From: Cheilinus undulatus
Taxonomy: Eukaryota; Chordata; Actinopteri; Labriformes; Labridae
Direction: 5' to 3'
NCBI RefSeq assembly: GCF_018320785.1
Contig: NC_054867.1
Span: forward strand, 21,765,855 to 21,829,854
Length of the DNA: 64,000 nt
Positions 10,543 through 22,300 of the stretch are shown one piece after another (position 1 is the first letter of the stretch; the number at the start of each line of letters is the position of its first letter). The notes below the pieces were generated by a model. That model ran no database searches and was not told where the DNA came from. It was given only the letters and a program-made list of their open reading frames with translations. The translations under genes and the position numbers were made by a program.

Positions 10543-11472
10543 GGGGTACCAGAAGCTCAAAACAAGAGTGAATTGCAACAGCAAATGAGCTGTTTGGCAT
10601 TGGCAGAGAAGAATTGGCACATTTTTCCATGGGCGCAACCCACATACTCAGCTCTGCTGCTCATCCCACAAATGCATGATCCTTACAAATGTGGCATCAT
10701 TTAAAAGGGTAATAAACAGGCTTTCTGATGGTATAAGATTTATTACCAAGAAGCATTGTTACAACAAAGAAATAATGTACCAAACACAAATTTCCTTACT
10801 TTTTGTTATTGTTAACAAACAAAGTTTTGGAGCACAAGATGTACTTTGCCTGAAGGTGGCACTTAAGACTCGTGCTTTGGTATAAAGACAGTTCATCACT
10901 GCAGCATGTACCCACGATTTTGGTTTTATCTTAACTAACATTCACCAGCTTTTTAAAAAGAAAACTGCCATTAAGCAGGCCCAATCTGTCTACTCACTCA
11001 TCACTGCTAGCTTTGTCTGACCCGCCTCTCACCACTTCACCCCTAGACATGTAAACATCCGTGCTGGAGGACTACAGGAGCAAGTTGTGGTCAAACTTAG
11101 TTATGATTAAATTGCGTTATTATTATTTTTTAACACATTAAGGTTTCAAGATTAATCACAAGTGTTAATGCGTTAATGTTAACAGCCCTAGTAAAATCTT
11201 AACACAGGTAAACACATAGAAAACACATCTAAACACTCTGTCCAAGGGTATGATGGGAAACTCTGCCGACACATATCCCAGATTTGAAATACAGTGTGGT
11301 CAAAAGAGGTGGAAAAAGTACAAGAGAATGGTATTCAAGTAAAAGTACAGTTACTCTGATTAAAATGTACATTAGTAAAAGTATTGATTCAAAAATGTAC
11401 AAGTACAAGTACCCCTAAAACTACTCAATTACAGTAATTTAAGTAAAGGTAATTAGTTATTTTCCACCCCTG

Positions 11473-14400
11473 AGTATTAGTACATGAAAAGGCTCAACTA
11501 AGTTCTTTTTTTGAATATGATGTGCATGTTTCTTCTTTTTTATCCCCTCACCCTCCCACCATCTTCTTGTCGCTCTGCCACCTTGAAACACTGTGATAGT
11601 TTGTCCAAGCCGAGTCAACACTGCTTTTGTTTCCTTGACTGAAGCTGACCCAGAGTGGGAACTTTTTTTGTCTGTGAGCAACCTTTGACCAGCGAGGGCC
11701 TGGGACCTGCTCTTCACCACCCTCGAGGCTGACTGAATGAGGGCTGAGAAGGGGGAAAGGAGGTGGAAAGGCAAATTTCAGCCAATTGAAAAGCTAGTGG
11801 CTGTGGCTTTGTCAGCTGTGCTTCAGCTGCAGCAGCTTTCAGAAGCAGAAGCTGATATTTGCATGTGATGCAAAATGTAAACCAGCAACAAGTCGTTCCA
11901 GGAAGACCTTTTTGAAATAAATTCAGCCAAAGGTTAATATGAAAAAGGAATGTTGTTTTAGTTGGAGACAAACAGCAAGAGCAAAAGAGTCTTTCAAAGC
12001 AGATGCCAGGAGGCCTTTTTAAAGCGCTCCATTTGCTGTGGGTGTTTTTTCCACCTGGCAGGTGGCGAGCCAAAGAAATCATTACATGAGAGAAGAGAAG
12101 CACACCTGTGGTTTGCGCCAGCAGCCCCACCTCCGTTCTCCGATCACAATCCCTCCATCCCCCGGGGGAAGGTGTGGCAGAGGGAGAGAGACAAAGGGAG
12201 GAGAGAAAGGGAGAGGAAGGAAGAGATTCAGAGGGAGATTTACAGGCCTCTTCAAAAAGTTGACTTAGGGTTGTGTTAACCTTTTATTAATCGTACACGC
12301 TCACATAAAAACAGACTGGACTGATGTTGGTGGGAGGCTCTGGGAGGCTTCCAAAGGCGACTGTGGGCTTCCTGTGAGCGCAAACAGACCGCAACCTATT
12401 TACCCGGATGACACAGGACTATTTCTGTCTGTCTGCTTCAGGAGAGTAAGCAGCAGCGGCGGAGGTCTACACTGTAATACCACACAGACGGCTGGGCGGA
12501 CAAACGCGGAGAAACACACATACACACACACTCAGAGGGCGCACAAAAGCATCTGGTTACAAATCAGCAGAGACCTAACACTTAAAGACAGATTGTCAAT
12601 ACTGCTCTTGCCACCATGGAAATTGGTAGGAGAATCAGAGTCTGTTAAAGGCCCGTCTATCCATCACTGCTGCAGCAGTGGCATTATTAACTCTCTGATA
12701 ACTAATTATCTCTTATCTTCTGTCAAATCTACCAAGCTTTGATGTTAAATTACTGCATCTATTCAATAAAGACAGAAATGTTCAATAAAAACAGACACCA
12801 AATAGCCTAGTTTTTTAAAAGAAGTGATGACAAACCTTTTTTTCACTCCCACGTGGATATTTATTTCTATTTACATGTACCCTCCTCTATGTCAGCTCTG
12901 ACCCCCTTTCCAGGGCTTACATGATGTCACTAAATGATTGCTGGGAATGACATAATGACACATACAGATGGAGTCACGACCATCTCTGAGACCATCATCG
13001 TAGCGACCTCGAAGACAGAACTGTGGCGTGACTCATCATCTCTTTGTCGGATGACGTACTGCGGGTAATGCAGTGTTAACACATGATGGACTTCACACCA
13101 GGGCCCTCGGAGCAAGAAGGAGGAGAGGAGGAAAGAAAAGGGGACGAGAGGGAGAGTGAGGCAAAGAAAGGATAAGTGCATACATAAATGTGAGGATGAT
13201 GTGTTTTTGGGTGTAAGAGAGTTTAGTAGGTGCCACCTCTTTTCTGAGTATCTTAGAAGGCACACACTAACATGAATCAGTGGAGTAGCAGTCCGTCCCT
13301 GTATCTCTTTTAATCCTTTTTCCACTCCCCCCTCCATTTCTTTTCACAGGACCTATCAACGCCATTCCTAGCTACTATTTATAGGCGACCACTGTCCCCC
13401 CTGTCCCCGCCTGAGTGTACATCAGTGAGTGTCAGAGAGAGAGAGTGAGAGTGTTTCAGGGGACCTCAATAAACCAGTGCTTCTCACTCTTAATCTTAAC
13501 GTGGTGTGATTCACCGAACAGGATATATGGGAAAGCCAATCACAAAGATAGGTGTGTGTTAGTGAGTGTGTAAAAGGGGGGGAGGGGAAGAAATGAGGCT
13601 GATTTATCCCACCTGTCCAGTTGTTTCCGGTGCGTGCGTGTCAATCCATGACTGACTGCTGAAATGTATTCCACCAAGACCTGGGAACATACAAATCATC
13701 CCAGGAAAAGTGTGTATTTATTGCCGTCGTTGTGTCTGTGCATGTAGTTCTGCTCATTGTAAACACTCAGGTTGGACTTATTGGGATTTGTATGATACCA
13801 GCACGTGGTCCAGTACAATGAAGCTGCGTTACGTGCGTGCTGCAGTGTGCAGGCCCGACAGCCTGATGGAAGGCTGTGGTTATTGATTTATGAGCTCACA
13901 ATTGTGCCCTGCTTTGTGCTCTAATCAGCGGCTGACACATCAGATCGTCACAGCATTAATTTTAATGTGTTTTAAAGGAGTGCCTCACTTTTCGATGTAA
14001 AATTCTTAAATATCAAAGGGCTTTTTGAAGCATGGTGATAAAACAACAGATTATAAAAACATAAGACTGTCTTTGTTTAATATAGGAACGTCAAATATTC
14101 CTGTGATAAAGCAATCTGTGTATTTTTCCATTTCTAAATATATACTAGCCCTCAAAAGGTGTACTGTTCAATATCTTATATAAACAACAGATGTCTAAAA
14201 AGAGAATTTCTACTTTAAAGTGGTGGTTTTAAATGATTTAAAGTTTTAATTGACCTGCTTTTATTTTGAAAGAAGGTAATCAACTACAGGTAGATCAAAA
14301 ATCACGGCACAAGCGTAACCACAGATGCAAAAAGATATGGGGGGGCAGTAAAACGTTAAATGTTTGATATCACAAGGTGCAGATAACTTTTAACTTGTCT

Positions 14401-14530
14401 TCTGAGTTGTCTGTGAGCTTTTTAAAAGTGAGACATTTAGGAGCAGTGGCATACTTAAATTTATATCAGTGAGTCGTTGCAGTGATTTAACCAAACTGCT
14501 GAAAGGGACAATAAAGCATGTGATTAATAG
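11473..14530. other. Intergenic DNA between transposon nest and minisatellite
   Basis: No supported gene. Contains GA-rich DNA at 12175-12245 and 13095-13160, and a GAGA run at 13436-13450. The stretch 13630-13970 looks unique and AT/GC balanced with several homeodomain-type ATTA cores, and is a candidate non-coding regulatory element only. Open frames at 11457-13337 lack domains. Confidence 0.4.
13630..13970. promoter_or_regulatory. Candidate conserved non-coding element (speculative)
   Basis: Non-repetitive stretch between the transposon-rich blocks upstream of msi1. It has several TAAT/ATTA cores (for example attaattttaat near 13955) and a CACGTG-like word (gcacgtggtcc, 13801). It stands out only by lacking repeat features. 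A role as an msi1 enhancer is inference from position. Confidence 0.2.
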
Positions 14531-15810
14531 CAATCAAGGCTGCCCATAAGAGGGGATAAAGGGGAGAGCTTTCTGGGGCCCAGCCAAATTGGGCTGCCAA
14601 TGGAGGTCAGCAAAATCATGGTCTGTTGAAAAGATAAGTGATGATAACCATATGTTTTACCTGAAGAATAACAACTCTTATCAAAGCAACAAATATTTAT
14701 TTATTTATTTATTTGTGCCATAGTTTATAGCCTTCTTAAAAATGTAAACCCCTTCTCATAAAACAGAATTTAAATTTTGTTAAAATTGGCAAAATGGGAA
14801 GAAAAGGGGGTAAAATGGGATTTTAAAAGGAGCAGAAATGGTTTGGGGTATGGGGTAAAAGTGGCAAAACATGGAAGTAGGTGGCATAAAAGGGTTAAAA
14901 TTGGCCAAAAAATGTCAAATGTCAGGAGGTCAATAGAGGCCATATGGGCCGATACAGGCAACAAAAGGCAGAAAACGTGTAGAAAAAGTGGTGGAGAAGT
15001 TTCAAAACGGCAGAAATTGGCAAAATGGGTGGTGAAATTTAATTAAAACGTAGCAAAATGTGTTAAAATGGTGAAAATGTGTGGAAAAGGTTGTGAAATG
15101 GAGTTTTTAAATAAGCAAAGATGGGTTAAAAGTGCCAAAAACCAGCAGAAAAAATGGTGAAAAGTGGTTACAAGTGGCAAAATTGGTTAAAAGTGGCAAA
15201 GATAATCATAACAAATAGTAAAATTCTGTTAAAATTGATCAAAAATGTGCATAAAAGATGACTAAAAGAGGCAGAGGCAAATATGGGTCAAAAAAGCATC
15301 AAAAGGCAGAAAGTGGTAGAAAAGGGTTAAAAGTGGCAAAAAAGGGCAGAAAAGTGGTGGAGAGGTTTAGAAGTGGTAATGAACGCTTCAGAGTAGCCAA
15401 ATGGGCAGTGAAAAGGAATTTTAAGTGGCAAGAAATGTGTTTAAAGAGCCAAAATGGTTTAAGAATGGGCAAAATTAGTGGAAAATGTAATAAAGGTGAT
15501 ATGAAATAATATGAAATGGGGGCAAAAATGTGGCCAAAATATATGAAACCTTGCAAATATTACTAGAAAAAATGGGTAAAAAATGGTTGAAGTGGTTTAA
15601 AAAGTACCCCAAATGAATAATTTCAACATCTTTACCTAATAACAGTTTAACACACTTTATCTTTGTAGCTAACTGTTAGCCTGGATGCTAGCAACAATGC
15701 TACCAATCCAACACACATGCATTGGTATCATCGATAAATCACACCTGGGAAGGGCACATTCTCTGGGTTTGTCAGGGGCCCAGCCAAATCTGTGGGCAGG
15801 CCTGGTTGCA
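14531..15810. mobile_element. Candidate inverted-repeat element carrying a minisatellite
   Basis: Left edge aaggctgcccataag followed by ggggcccagccaaatt. Right edge ggggcccagccaaatctgtg then ggcaggcctgg, whose complement gives a similar ggcctgccca end. The ggggcccagccaaat word is repeated at both edges (about 14576 and 15776). The interior is the GGCAAAATGG-type tandem array. The class cannot be named, and boundaries are approximate. Confidence 0.4.
14770..15610. repeat. Degenerate minisatellite (ggttaaaagtggcaaaa-like units)
   Basis: Over 800 bp of head-to-tail variants of a roughly 16-20-bp unit such as ggttaaaagtggcaaaa, with strong strand asymmetry (A and G rich on plus, few C). It produces Lys-rich and Phe-rich frames on the two strands that are not genes. 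Confidence 0.75.
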
Positions 15811-18064
15811 ATTAAAAATACTAATAATATATATTATGTGATTTATGCATTAATGTTGACAGCCCTAGAGGGCAAACACTTACCCAGCTCTACCATTTCC
15901 TTCTTATCTTCTAATTGTCACCTTTTGGTTTATGGAGAGGTCTCTGGAGTCCAACTATGGCAGTCACCACACTGGAAATGCTGGTTCCAACAAATGTCCA
16001 GCTAATCCAAAGTTGGACAAAGAGGTGGAGCTGAGAAACACCCATAAAGCTCATTTAGCTTGTGATTTTGCTAGCATACTTCAAATGATGAAAACAACAC
16101 AAACAAAGCCAGCAGTTTAAGGTTTAAGTAAAGCTTAGCTTCCTGTTGGGCAGCTACAATGCTTACACTTGTCGAAAAAGTCACCCACACCCCTTGTTAT
16201 GAGTAATTATTCATTAGACTTAGCCTTAACCTGATCACCCCAAAACAGTTTAAGACCAACAAAGAAAAATTAGTTAAAGTGTTTCCTGTACCATACCTGT
16301 AAACATGTTAATACCTGTAAAAAAGAGTGACCTCATTGCCCATTAGGTTTTGGAGCCAGCCTCAGGTGGGCCTATAGGATTAGCATATTTCTGTGCTTCC
16401 TTTTCCAGACCCAGAGATAGGCTAGCTGCTTGGGTTTAGCAAAAAGAAAAAAAAATCTATTCAATATAGCACAGCATCACTGTCCAGCATTTAGCCTCAC
16501 TGTTCTTGTCAGGGTGGTTCAAAGTCAAAGTATGCAGCTGTTTAGTTTGAAAGCATAATAGGCCCTCTGTATGCTACTGCCCACTTACCTAATAGCAAAA
16601 AAGTTACGGTAGCCAGCCAGTAAGAATTCGCATATAGCAGCTCTAAGGCAAGAAACTCCTTTCTAGTTGTATTAAGAGCAGAATATAAGGCATAAATTGT
16701 ACTTACATTAGGCTGGTGATCATAAAGACATACTGCTAGCAGTGTTTCAAAAAGTAGCCTACTGTTTGCTAACGTGTTAGCATATCCACTACCACTACAA
16801 CCTGTCAGTTTAGTGTTTTCAACCAGGCTGACCTCTATGCTCATTATGACTTCTCTTAATAAACAAATTCAAAAACAAACCTTTATCCATGTTCTGTTTG
16901 AATAGCATCTAAACAAGAGCTAAAAAGCAAAAAGGCTAATTAGCATTGTTAGAAAGTTGTAAGAACAGTTTTCTATGTGAAGATCCTGAATCTGGTGTAG
17001 CCATGCTACATTTTAGGTAGAGGGTAAGCATAAATTTAAATCTGTAAACCTGATACTGCAACAAAGATAATTTTAGCTTTTTAACAGGTGTAATGATAGA
17101 GAGCAAGTGTCCACTGATACTGCTTGGCTGCAAACAACTTCATGGGTAAACAAGACATGTAAAATATCTGAGTTGAATTAAACAAAATGGATGTAAGTGG
17201 AGAAATGTTGAGGGAAGGGTCATTCTGTGATAAAGTATGTGAATATGTTTGTGTGTGCAGCTGTGCAGTGACACAGTGAAAGGGAGGAGAGAGCAGAGGG
17301 GGTCCATTGTGGGTCTTTGTGTGGCTCAGATTGTCCTCTTCTCTGGGAAAGTGGAAACTCAACACTCCTCTCCAGAGGTCTGGTTACCAGGTGAGACAGG
17401 AGGAAAGAAAAGGGAAAAACAGAGAGGGAGGAGAGCGAGGGAGGGAGAGAGGAAGAGCTGCATAGGTGTGGAGAGAGAAACAGAAAAGGAGAGGTAAGGG
17501 TGAAGAGACTAGGAGATTTTTATGGACATGAGAGCTGGAAACAGAGAGGCTGGGAGAGATCAAGAGATGAACACAGAGATTGGAAGAAACAGCCTGGGAC
17601 AGAACAAACAGAGAGAGGATCAGATTTTGGTTTAAATCCCAAAAGACTCCAAAAATGGAAGATCAAAGTGGAACAATTCAGAATAAATTTTAAAATGTTT
17701 CACCCTCTAAGCAAGCCCATTTGAGGATGAAGTAATGACTTGGAATTAAAATGATGTGGTTATTATGTCCTGTCTTCAATTAAACTAAGGCCAAAGATGA
17801 TTATCAAGTGATAAGATCATGACCTCATCTGAAGTTTGAAGCAAATATCAGATATGAATGTCATCATAACTCAGCATAAAAAATACACAAAAAGTGTCTT
17901 ATCCAAAACCACACATGCAGCTTAAGTGAGCAGTACCCCTGTGTACATCTAAGTTATAAAATACCTCCCCCTAGTGGCAACTTTTGGAACTTCATTTCAT
18001 GTCCACCAGTCAGCAGAGCATCCTCCAACTGCATCATCAAAAATTATTCCAACACCATACCTTT
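15811..18064. other. Intergenic DNA downstream of unc119b
   Basis: A solo right end of hAT family B (gcattaatgttgacagcccta) ends at about 15866. 16-17.2 kb carries gctaa/gttag-rich words. 17270-17500 is GA-rich. No gene is supported. Confidence 0.45.
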
Positions 18065-19216
18065 AGTATCAGAAAATGTACATTTATTTTATTTGTATCA
18101 CTTTTTACAAACTATATATAGATTTTATTTTTACAAACACCACCTTAACCCTGAACACCAAAGTTTACAAAGTACAAATAGAAAAGACGCCATCTAGCTA
18201 GAAGAAAGACCACTCAGTATCCAGACATATTCCAACTTGATTTTTGATTTAAGACATGCGTGAGAGAGTTAAGATTAAAAAAATACCATTTTAAAAACTC
18301 AGATGGGGGAGAAGAATATCTGACGTGACTTTACGAGAAGTAAGAAACATTTCAGTGGGCCAAGTACACTTCTTCTTTTATTTTGTTACATTAAAACAGA
18401 CATGTTCTTACAAATCTTTTCCCTTTTTGTTTATATCATTGCATGCATGATGGATTCCAATAACCCCTCCCACTCTCTGAACTTATGGGTATTTTCCACT
18501 TAAGAATGTCCTTTTCAATGGCTCATTATATGGGGTTACAGCCTTGATTGGTTGCAGAAAAAAACATCAGAAAAAAACCTTTGATCAAACCTTATACAGT
18601 ACTGTTGATTATGTGTTTGTATGAGATCCAGGAAGCAAGGGGAGATTAGAATGCTGGAGTGACCATGTGTGTTTGACAGGAGTGTTTTTGTGGATGGTTC
18701 CTCCCTTTCTCCCCCGATATTGTCTAGAGTGAATCGTGGAGGCGGTAGCTCTGAGAACAGCTGCTTCTGACACACACACACTGCGTAAACACTATGTGTG
18801 TCACTTGGGGATTGAGTGCGTTTATGTGTGCGTGTTAATGTGGATGTGTGTTGAGGGGGTGGTAGGCCACTTTTAAAATTGCCCAGAGGGACTCTGTACT
18901 AACCATTTGGTCGTTTTGAGACACAAGTCACATGGCCACTAGAGTGACGATTCTTCTTTTGGTATAAAACATATCTGTTTAAATTAAAACCAGATAAACT
19001 GACTCCATTTCATACAAAAGCATCCTATTAGTATGGTAGAGCTGGCCTCCAGAATATAATACACCCCCTGATAAAGGAGGCAATTCGGCCGTGTCTGTTG
19101 CTGCTTGTGCATGTATGAGTGACTGAACTGCATGTATGTTTAGACATGTGCATGCATGTATCTATAAATCTGAGTAAATCTGTTTGTCTGTGTGTTTGCA
19201 TGTTTGCAGGCAGATA
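18065..19216 (-). other. unc119b: unc119b 3' UTR
   Basis: Follows the TGA at 19219-19217 on the minus strand. Two overlapping AATAAA signals are read at 18093-18083 (plus-strand tttattttatt), followed by an AT-rich stretch, so the mRNA end is placed near 18065. A short CA/TG run lies at about 18770-18782. End position inferred. Confidence 0.6.
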
Positions 19217-19329
19217 TCACTGTCCTCCATTGTAAGCATAGTCTGCCTTGTTGTGCATGACCAGTCTGTTCTCCACGAAATAGAAGCTGTCTGACCGGGT
19301 CTCATAAGGACACTCCACCATCTGACGGA
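19217..19329 (-). CDS. unc119b: unc119b coding exon 5 (C-terminus)
   Basis: 113 coding nt, acceptor ttttccag. It encodes [37 protein letters not shown] and TGA. It is separated from exon 4 by a 3-kb intron full of MITEs. Confidence 0.95.
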
Positions 19330-22300
19330 CTGGAAAACAGACAACACATGAGTGTCAGTGATGCAAACAAAAGCTTTCTAAGCTTCCACGCAATTACTAC
19401 TGACAGTGTACAGACTAAAAAAGGCAGAAGTGACTGAGATTGTAATATTGATAACTGGAAATGCATGGTTGTTCTGTCACTTAGGATGAAAAGCTTTCAT
19501 TTAAATAGGAGGCATCATTCAAAACAAGGGACACTAATGCACCACCATATCAACAATCACATTTCAAACTCAGCCATTGATGCTTAATGGGCATTAAATG
19601 AGGATAATCATGTAACCATATTCTGAAATCATAGCTGTAATTACATAACATGTTTTCCTTGATAGCATTAATGGCTGGTTTAATATTTATTTATAGCTCC
19701 TTCATTTCAGTACTCGCATGTACAGTCATGTGCAGAAGTTTTAGACATGTAGGATGCTACAGATTCATCATTGGGCCCTTGTGCCACAACCTGGGGCTGG
19801 GGGTGGGGGGCAGGGTCAAGCTGGACTCATGTCGACACACAAGTATGTTCCTTGGCAGCCAAGGTCAAGCTTGATGGCATCTCTTTAGTCAGGGCCATTT
19901 TCACCCCTGGTAATATACCCGGAGACCGCCAGTGGTTTTCAGGGCTTGGGACAACTAGGGGCTCATGGCAACAGGAAGGAACTCTAAATCAAGGGTTCTC
20001 AAACTTTTTAGCCTGTGATCCCCCAAAAATAAAGGTGCCAGAGACCAAGGACCCCTACTGCACCTGGAGATGGTTGAACCGTAGTTGAACACAGCCGAGC
20101 ACATTTAACAGTAGTTGTGACAGACTTACATTGTAAGGAATTTTAAAACATTACTTCAACTTCAGCTTAAACCTATGCCAATCACTTTATTTCTATCTTA
20201 CATTTAACAAATCGTATGTATATATTCTTTAAAAAATGGGGGAAATATACATTTTGAAATCATGTAAAAATATTTGTTTTTTGGAAGGCATCTTAGTGTC
20301 TCGTGACCCCAAATGAGGTCTCGGCCCCCACATTGAGAACCACTGCCCTTACTCACTGCATCCCCCCTTACTCTGGCCTGAAGGTGTGGATTTTGTTCTT
20401 TTTTAACAGGTTATTTCCCCATGCCCCTGGTAACATGCAAGGACATCCAGAGCATGACCGGGGTTGTGTTTATCCTCCTGGTGCCCTTAGTCTGGCTTAC
20501 TCGCCATTACACGCCTTACTTCAGCCTCAGTTTTTGGCCCAAAGATGCCTAAAAGTTCTGCTCAGTACTGTACATGTACACACTTAAAAACTGCTTTATT
20601 TACAGATCATTCTCCAAGCCTTGCTATATTTGCCCTGAAACAATTAATTCCTAACACCACAACATCTTAGCTAAGCCTAAGTAACTCAGCACTTTGAGTT
20701 TTCCAGATCATGTCAGTATCATCCAAATGTAGATACTTTAGGTTAACATGGTGTGTTCTCTGGGGGGGTGTTTTGTTTTCTTGCTGAACCATAGTGTTAG
20801 GATGCTTTTATTCCTGGTTGATTAATGATGTGACGAAACACTGACAGCTAAAATATAAGAATACTACAAGTAAAAATATACTCATGTGTTTATGCAAGCT
20901 CAGGCTGCTTTTGTTAGCTTTAGCTGAACTTTAGAAAGTTCTTTTTGCATAAGAGACAAAGAAGATTTTGTCCTCTGTTTCTTGTATTGTCACACTACAA
21001 GGAAAGGGATTTTCTTTAAGCTGAAGTTGAAGTAGAAGTTTGTCTACATGTCTGGGAAGACATGGCTGTCACTATTGAATAGGTATGCAGTTAAGAATTG
21101 TACCAACAAGAAGTTCAATTAAATTTTTGCATCTAGCATTTTATCTTTTAATATGTATGTTACTGCATTATGTGTTACTAATTTTTTTTGTGATCATCTA
21201 GTCCAAAGAAAAAGGGTCTCAGTGCATTAATTACCTCTGCCAAGGAGGTTATGTGATCGGCAGTGTTTGTTAGTTTGTTTGTTAGTTAGTTTGTTAGCAA
21301 CAAAATCAAAAAGGTTCTGGACGGATTTGGATGAAATTTTCAGGAAATGTCAGAAATGGCATAAGGAAGAACTGATTAGATTTTGGGAGTGATCTAGAGC
21401 ACCGTCTGGATCCAGGAATTTTTCGAAGGATTCTTTACTGTTGGGAGATAGGGCTGATGGCAGAGGTCTGCGCTCTCCCAGTGCTTTTCTAGTTTTTTTG
21501 TGCATTCAGTGCTCTATGGCTTAACTATTTTCACATCTCTCTGCAGCTAACCACCTTCATGTCTTATTTCACTTTTTTTTAATCACAGACAGCTCAGAGG
21601 GCAAGTCAAGTCATCTGCAGATCTTGTTATCAAACTTTTGATTTCATTGTTCCCTTATTTCCTTTTCAATCCATAACAAGTTCTTTTTTCTCGTTAAGTA
21701 CATGTCATATTCTTTTATCTACCTAAAGTTCCTTATAATCTTTCAAAATAAAAACCACTGTGTATCCAAAGGACATCAAGTTCCCTTAGTTTAAGTCAGT
21801 AAAAAAAATCCAAAATGAAACAAAAACAAACACAAAGAAAAAGACAAAAAGGGGAGATTAATCACAATTAACTAGAAATTCTTAGCTTAATCAGGGTTAG
21901 AAATTAGTAATCATTTGGCAGCCCTAAGGAAGTATTTGCCTACTTACAAATTGACTTGTCGTCCCAAGCTTTATGATTTGTCACATCTGTAAAATCCTGT
22001 AGTGTTCTAAAAATGCTAAATTGGGGCAGTAAATGCAGCATGTTTAGTTGACCTTAAGCGAGAATGTAACAAGCATAAAGATCAAAGATCTGGTTGCTAA
22101 TGTGAGTTATATGTGCAAAGCTGAAATGCTTGTTCAGTTACATCTCAAGCACCGAGACCCAGGAAAAGGAAGGAATATCATATCTCCATAATGACATATC
22201 AACTGCACCTTTTTCTTTAGCGGGATCAGATGCATGGACAGGTCACATTCAACAAACCCCTGCTTTCTTCTAGATGCCAACTGTTTGGTTTATTATATAT

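Larger units (their letters stand above)
9617..10808 (-). mobile_element. Tc1/mariner-superfamily transposon with about 245-bp terminal inverted repeats
   Basis: The left arm (9617-9862) and right arm (10565-10808) are long inverted repeats. Both contain ctctgccaatgccaaacagc, a gcgcccatgg word, and gtttggtacattatttct. Between them, on the minus strand, lie transposase remnants including SPDLNPIEQLWD. It is the innermost of three nested elements. The TA target duplication is not cleanly resolved because the ends have diverged. Confidence 0.85.
8658..11190. mobile_element. hAT-like element, family B, nested in family A
   Basis: Left end taatgctgttactcg. The right end ends ttaacagcccta (inverted: tagggctgttaac). 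Target duplication gtaatatc (8650-8657) / gtaaaatc (11191-11198) matches 7 of 8. ATTAATC words near both ends are typical of the copies. Related right ends occur near 15866, at 21926 and at 55971. No transposase frame; non-autonomous and itself split by a Tc1-type element. Confidence 0.8.
8102..11472. mobile_element. hAT-like element, family A (outer shell of a transposon nest)
   Basis: Left end cagaggtgaacaaagta. The right end, read on the minus strand, is caggggtggaaaataac. Flanks attataag (8094-8101) and agtattag (11473-11480) agree at 6 of 8 bases. The interior (gtaaaagtac motifs, a [16 protein letters not shown] word, cagcagggatcactgt) matches a shorter copy at 35444-36408, which establishes a repeat family. 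The element is non-coding and is interrupted by a second hAT element at 8658-11190. Confidence 0.75.

Noticed and set aside
9953-10704. Plus-strand frames of 106-175 residues
   Set aside because: They lie opposite Tc1 transposase remnants and in the terminal inverted repeats.
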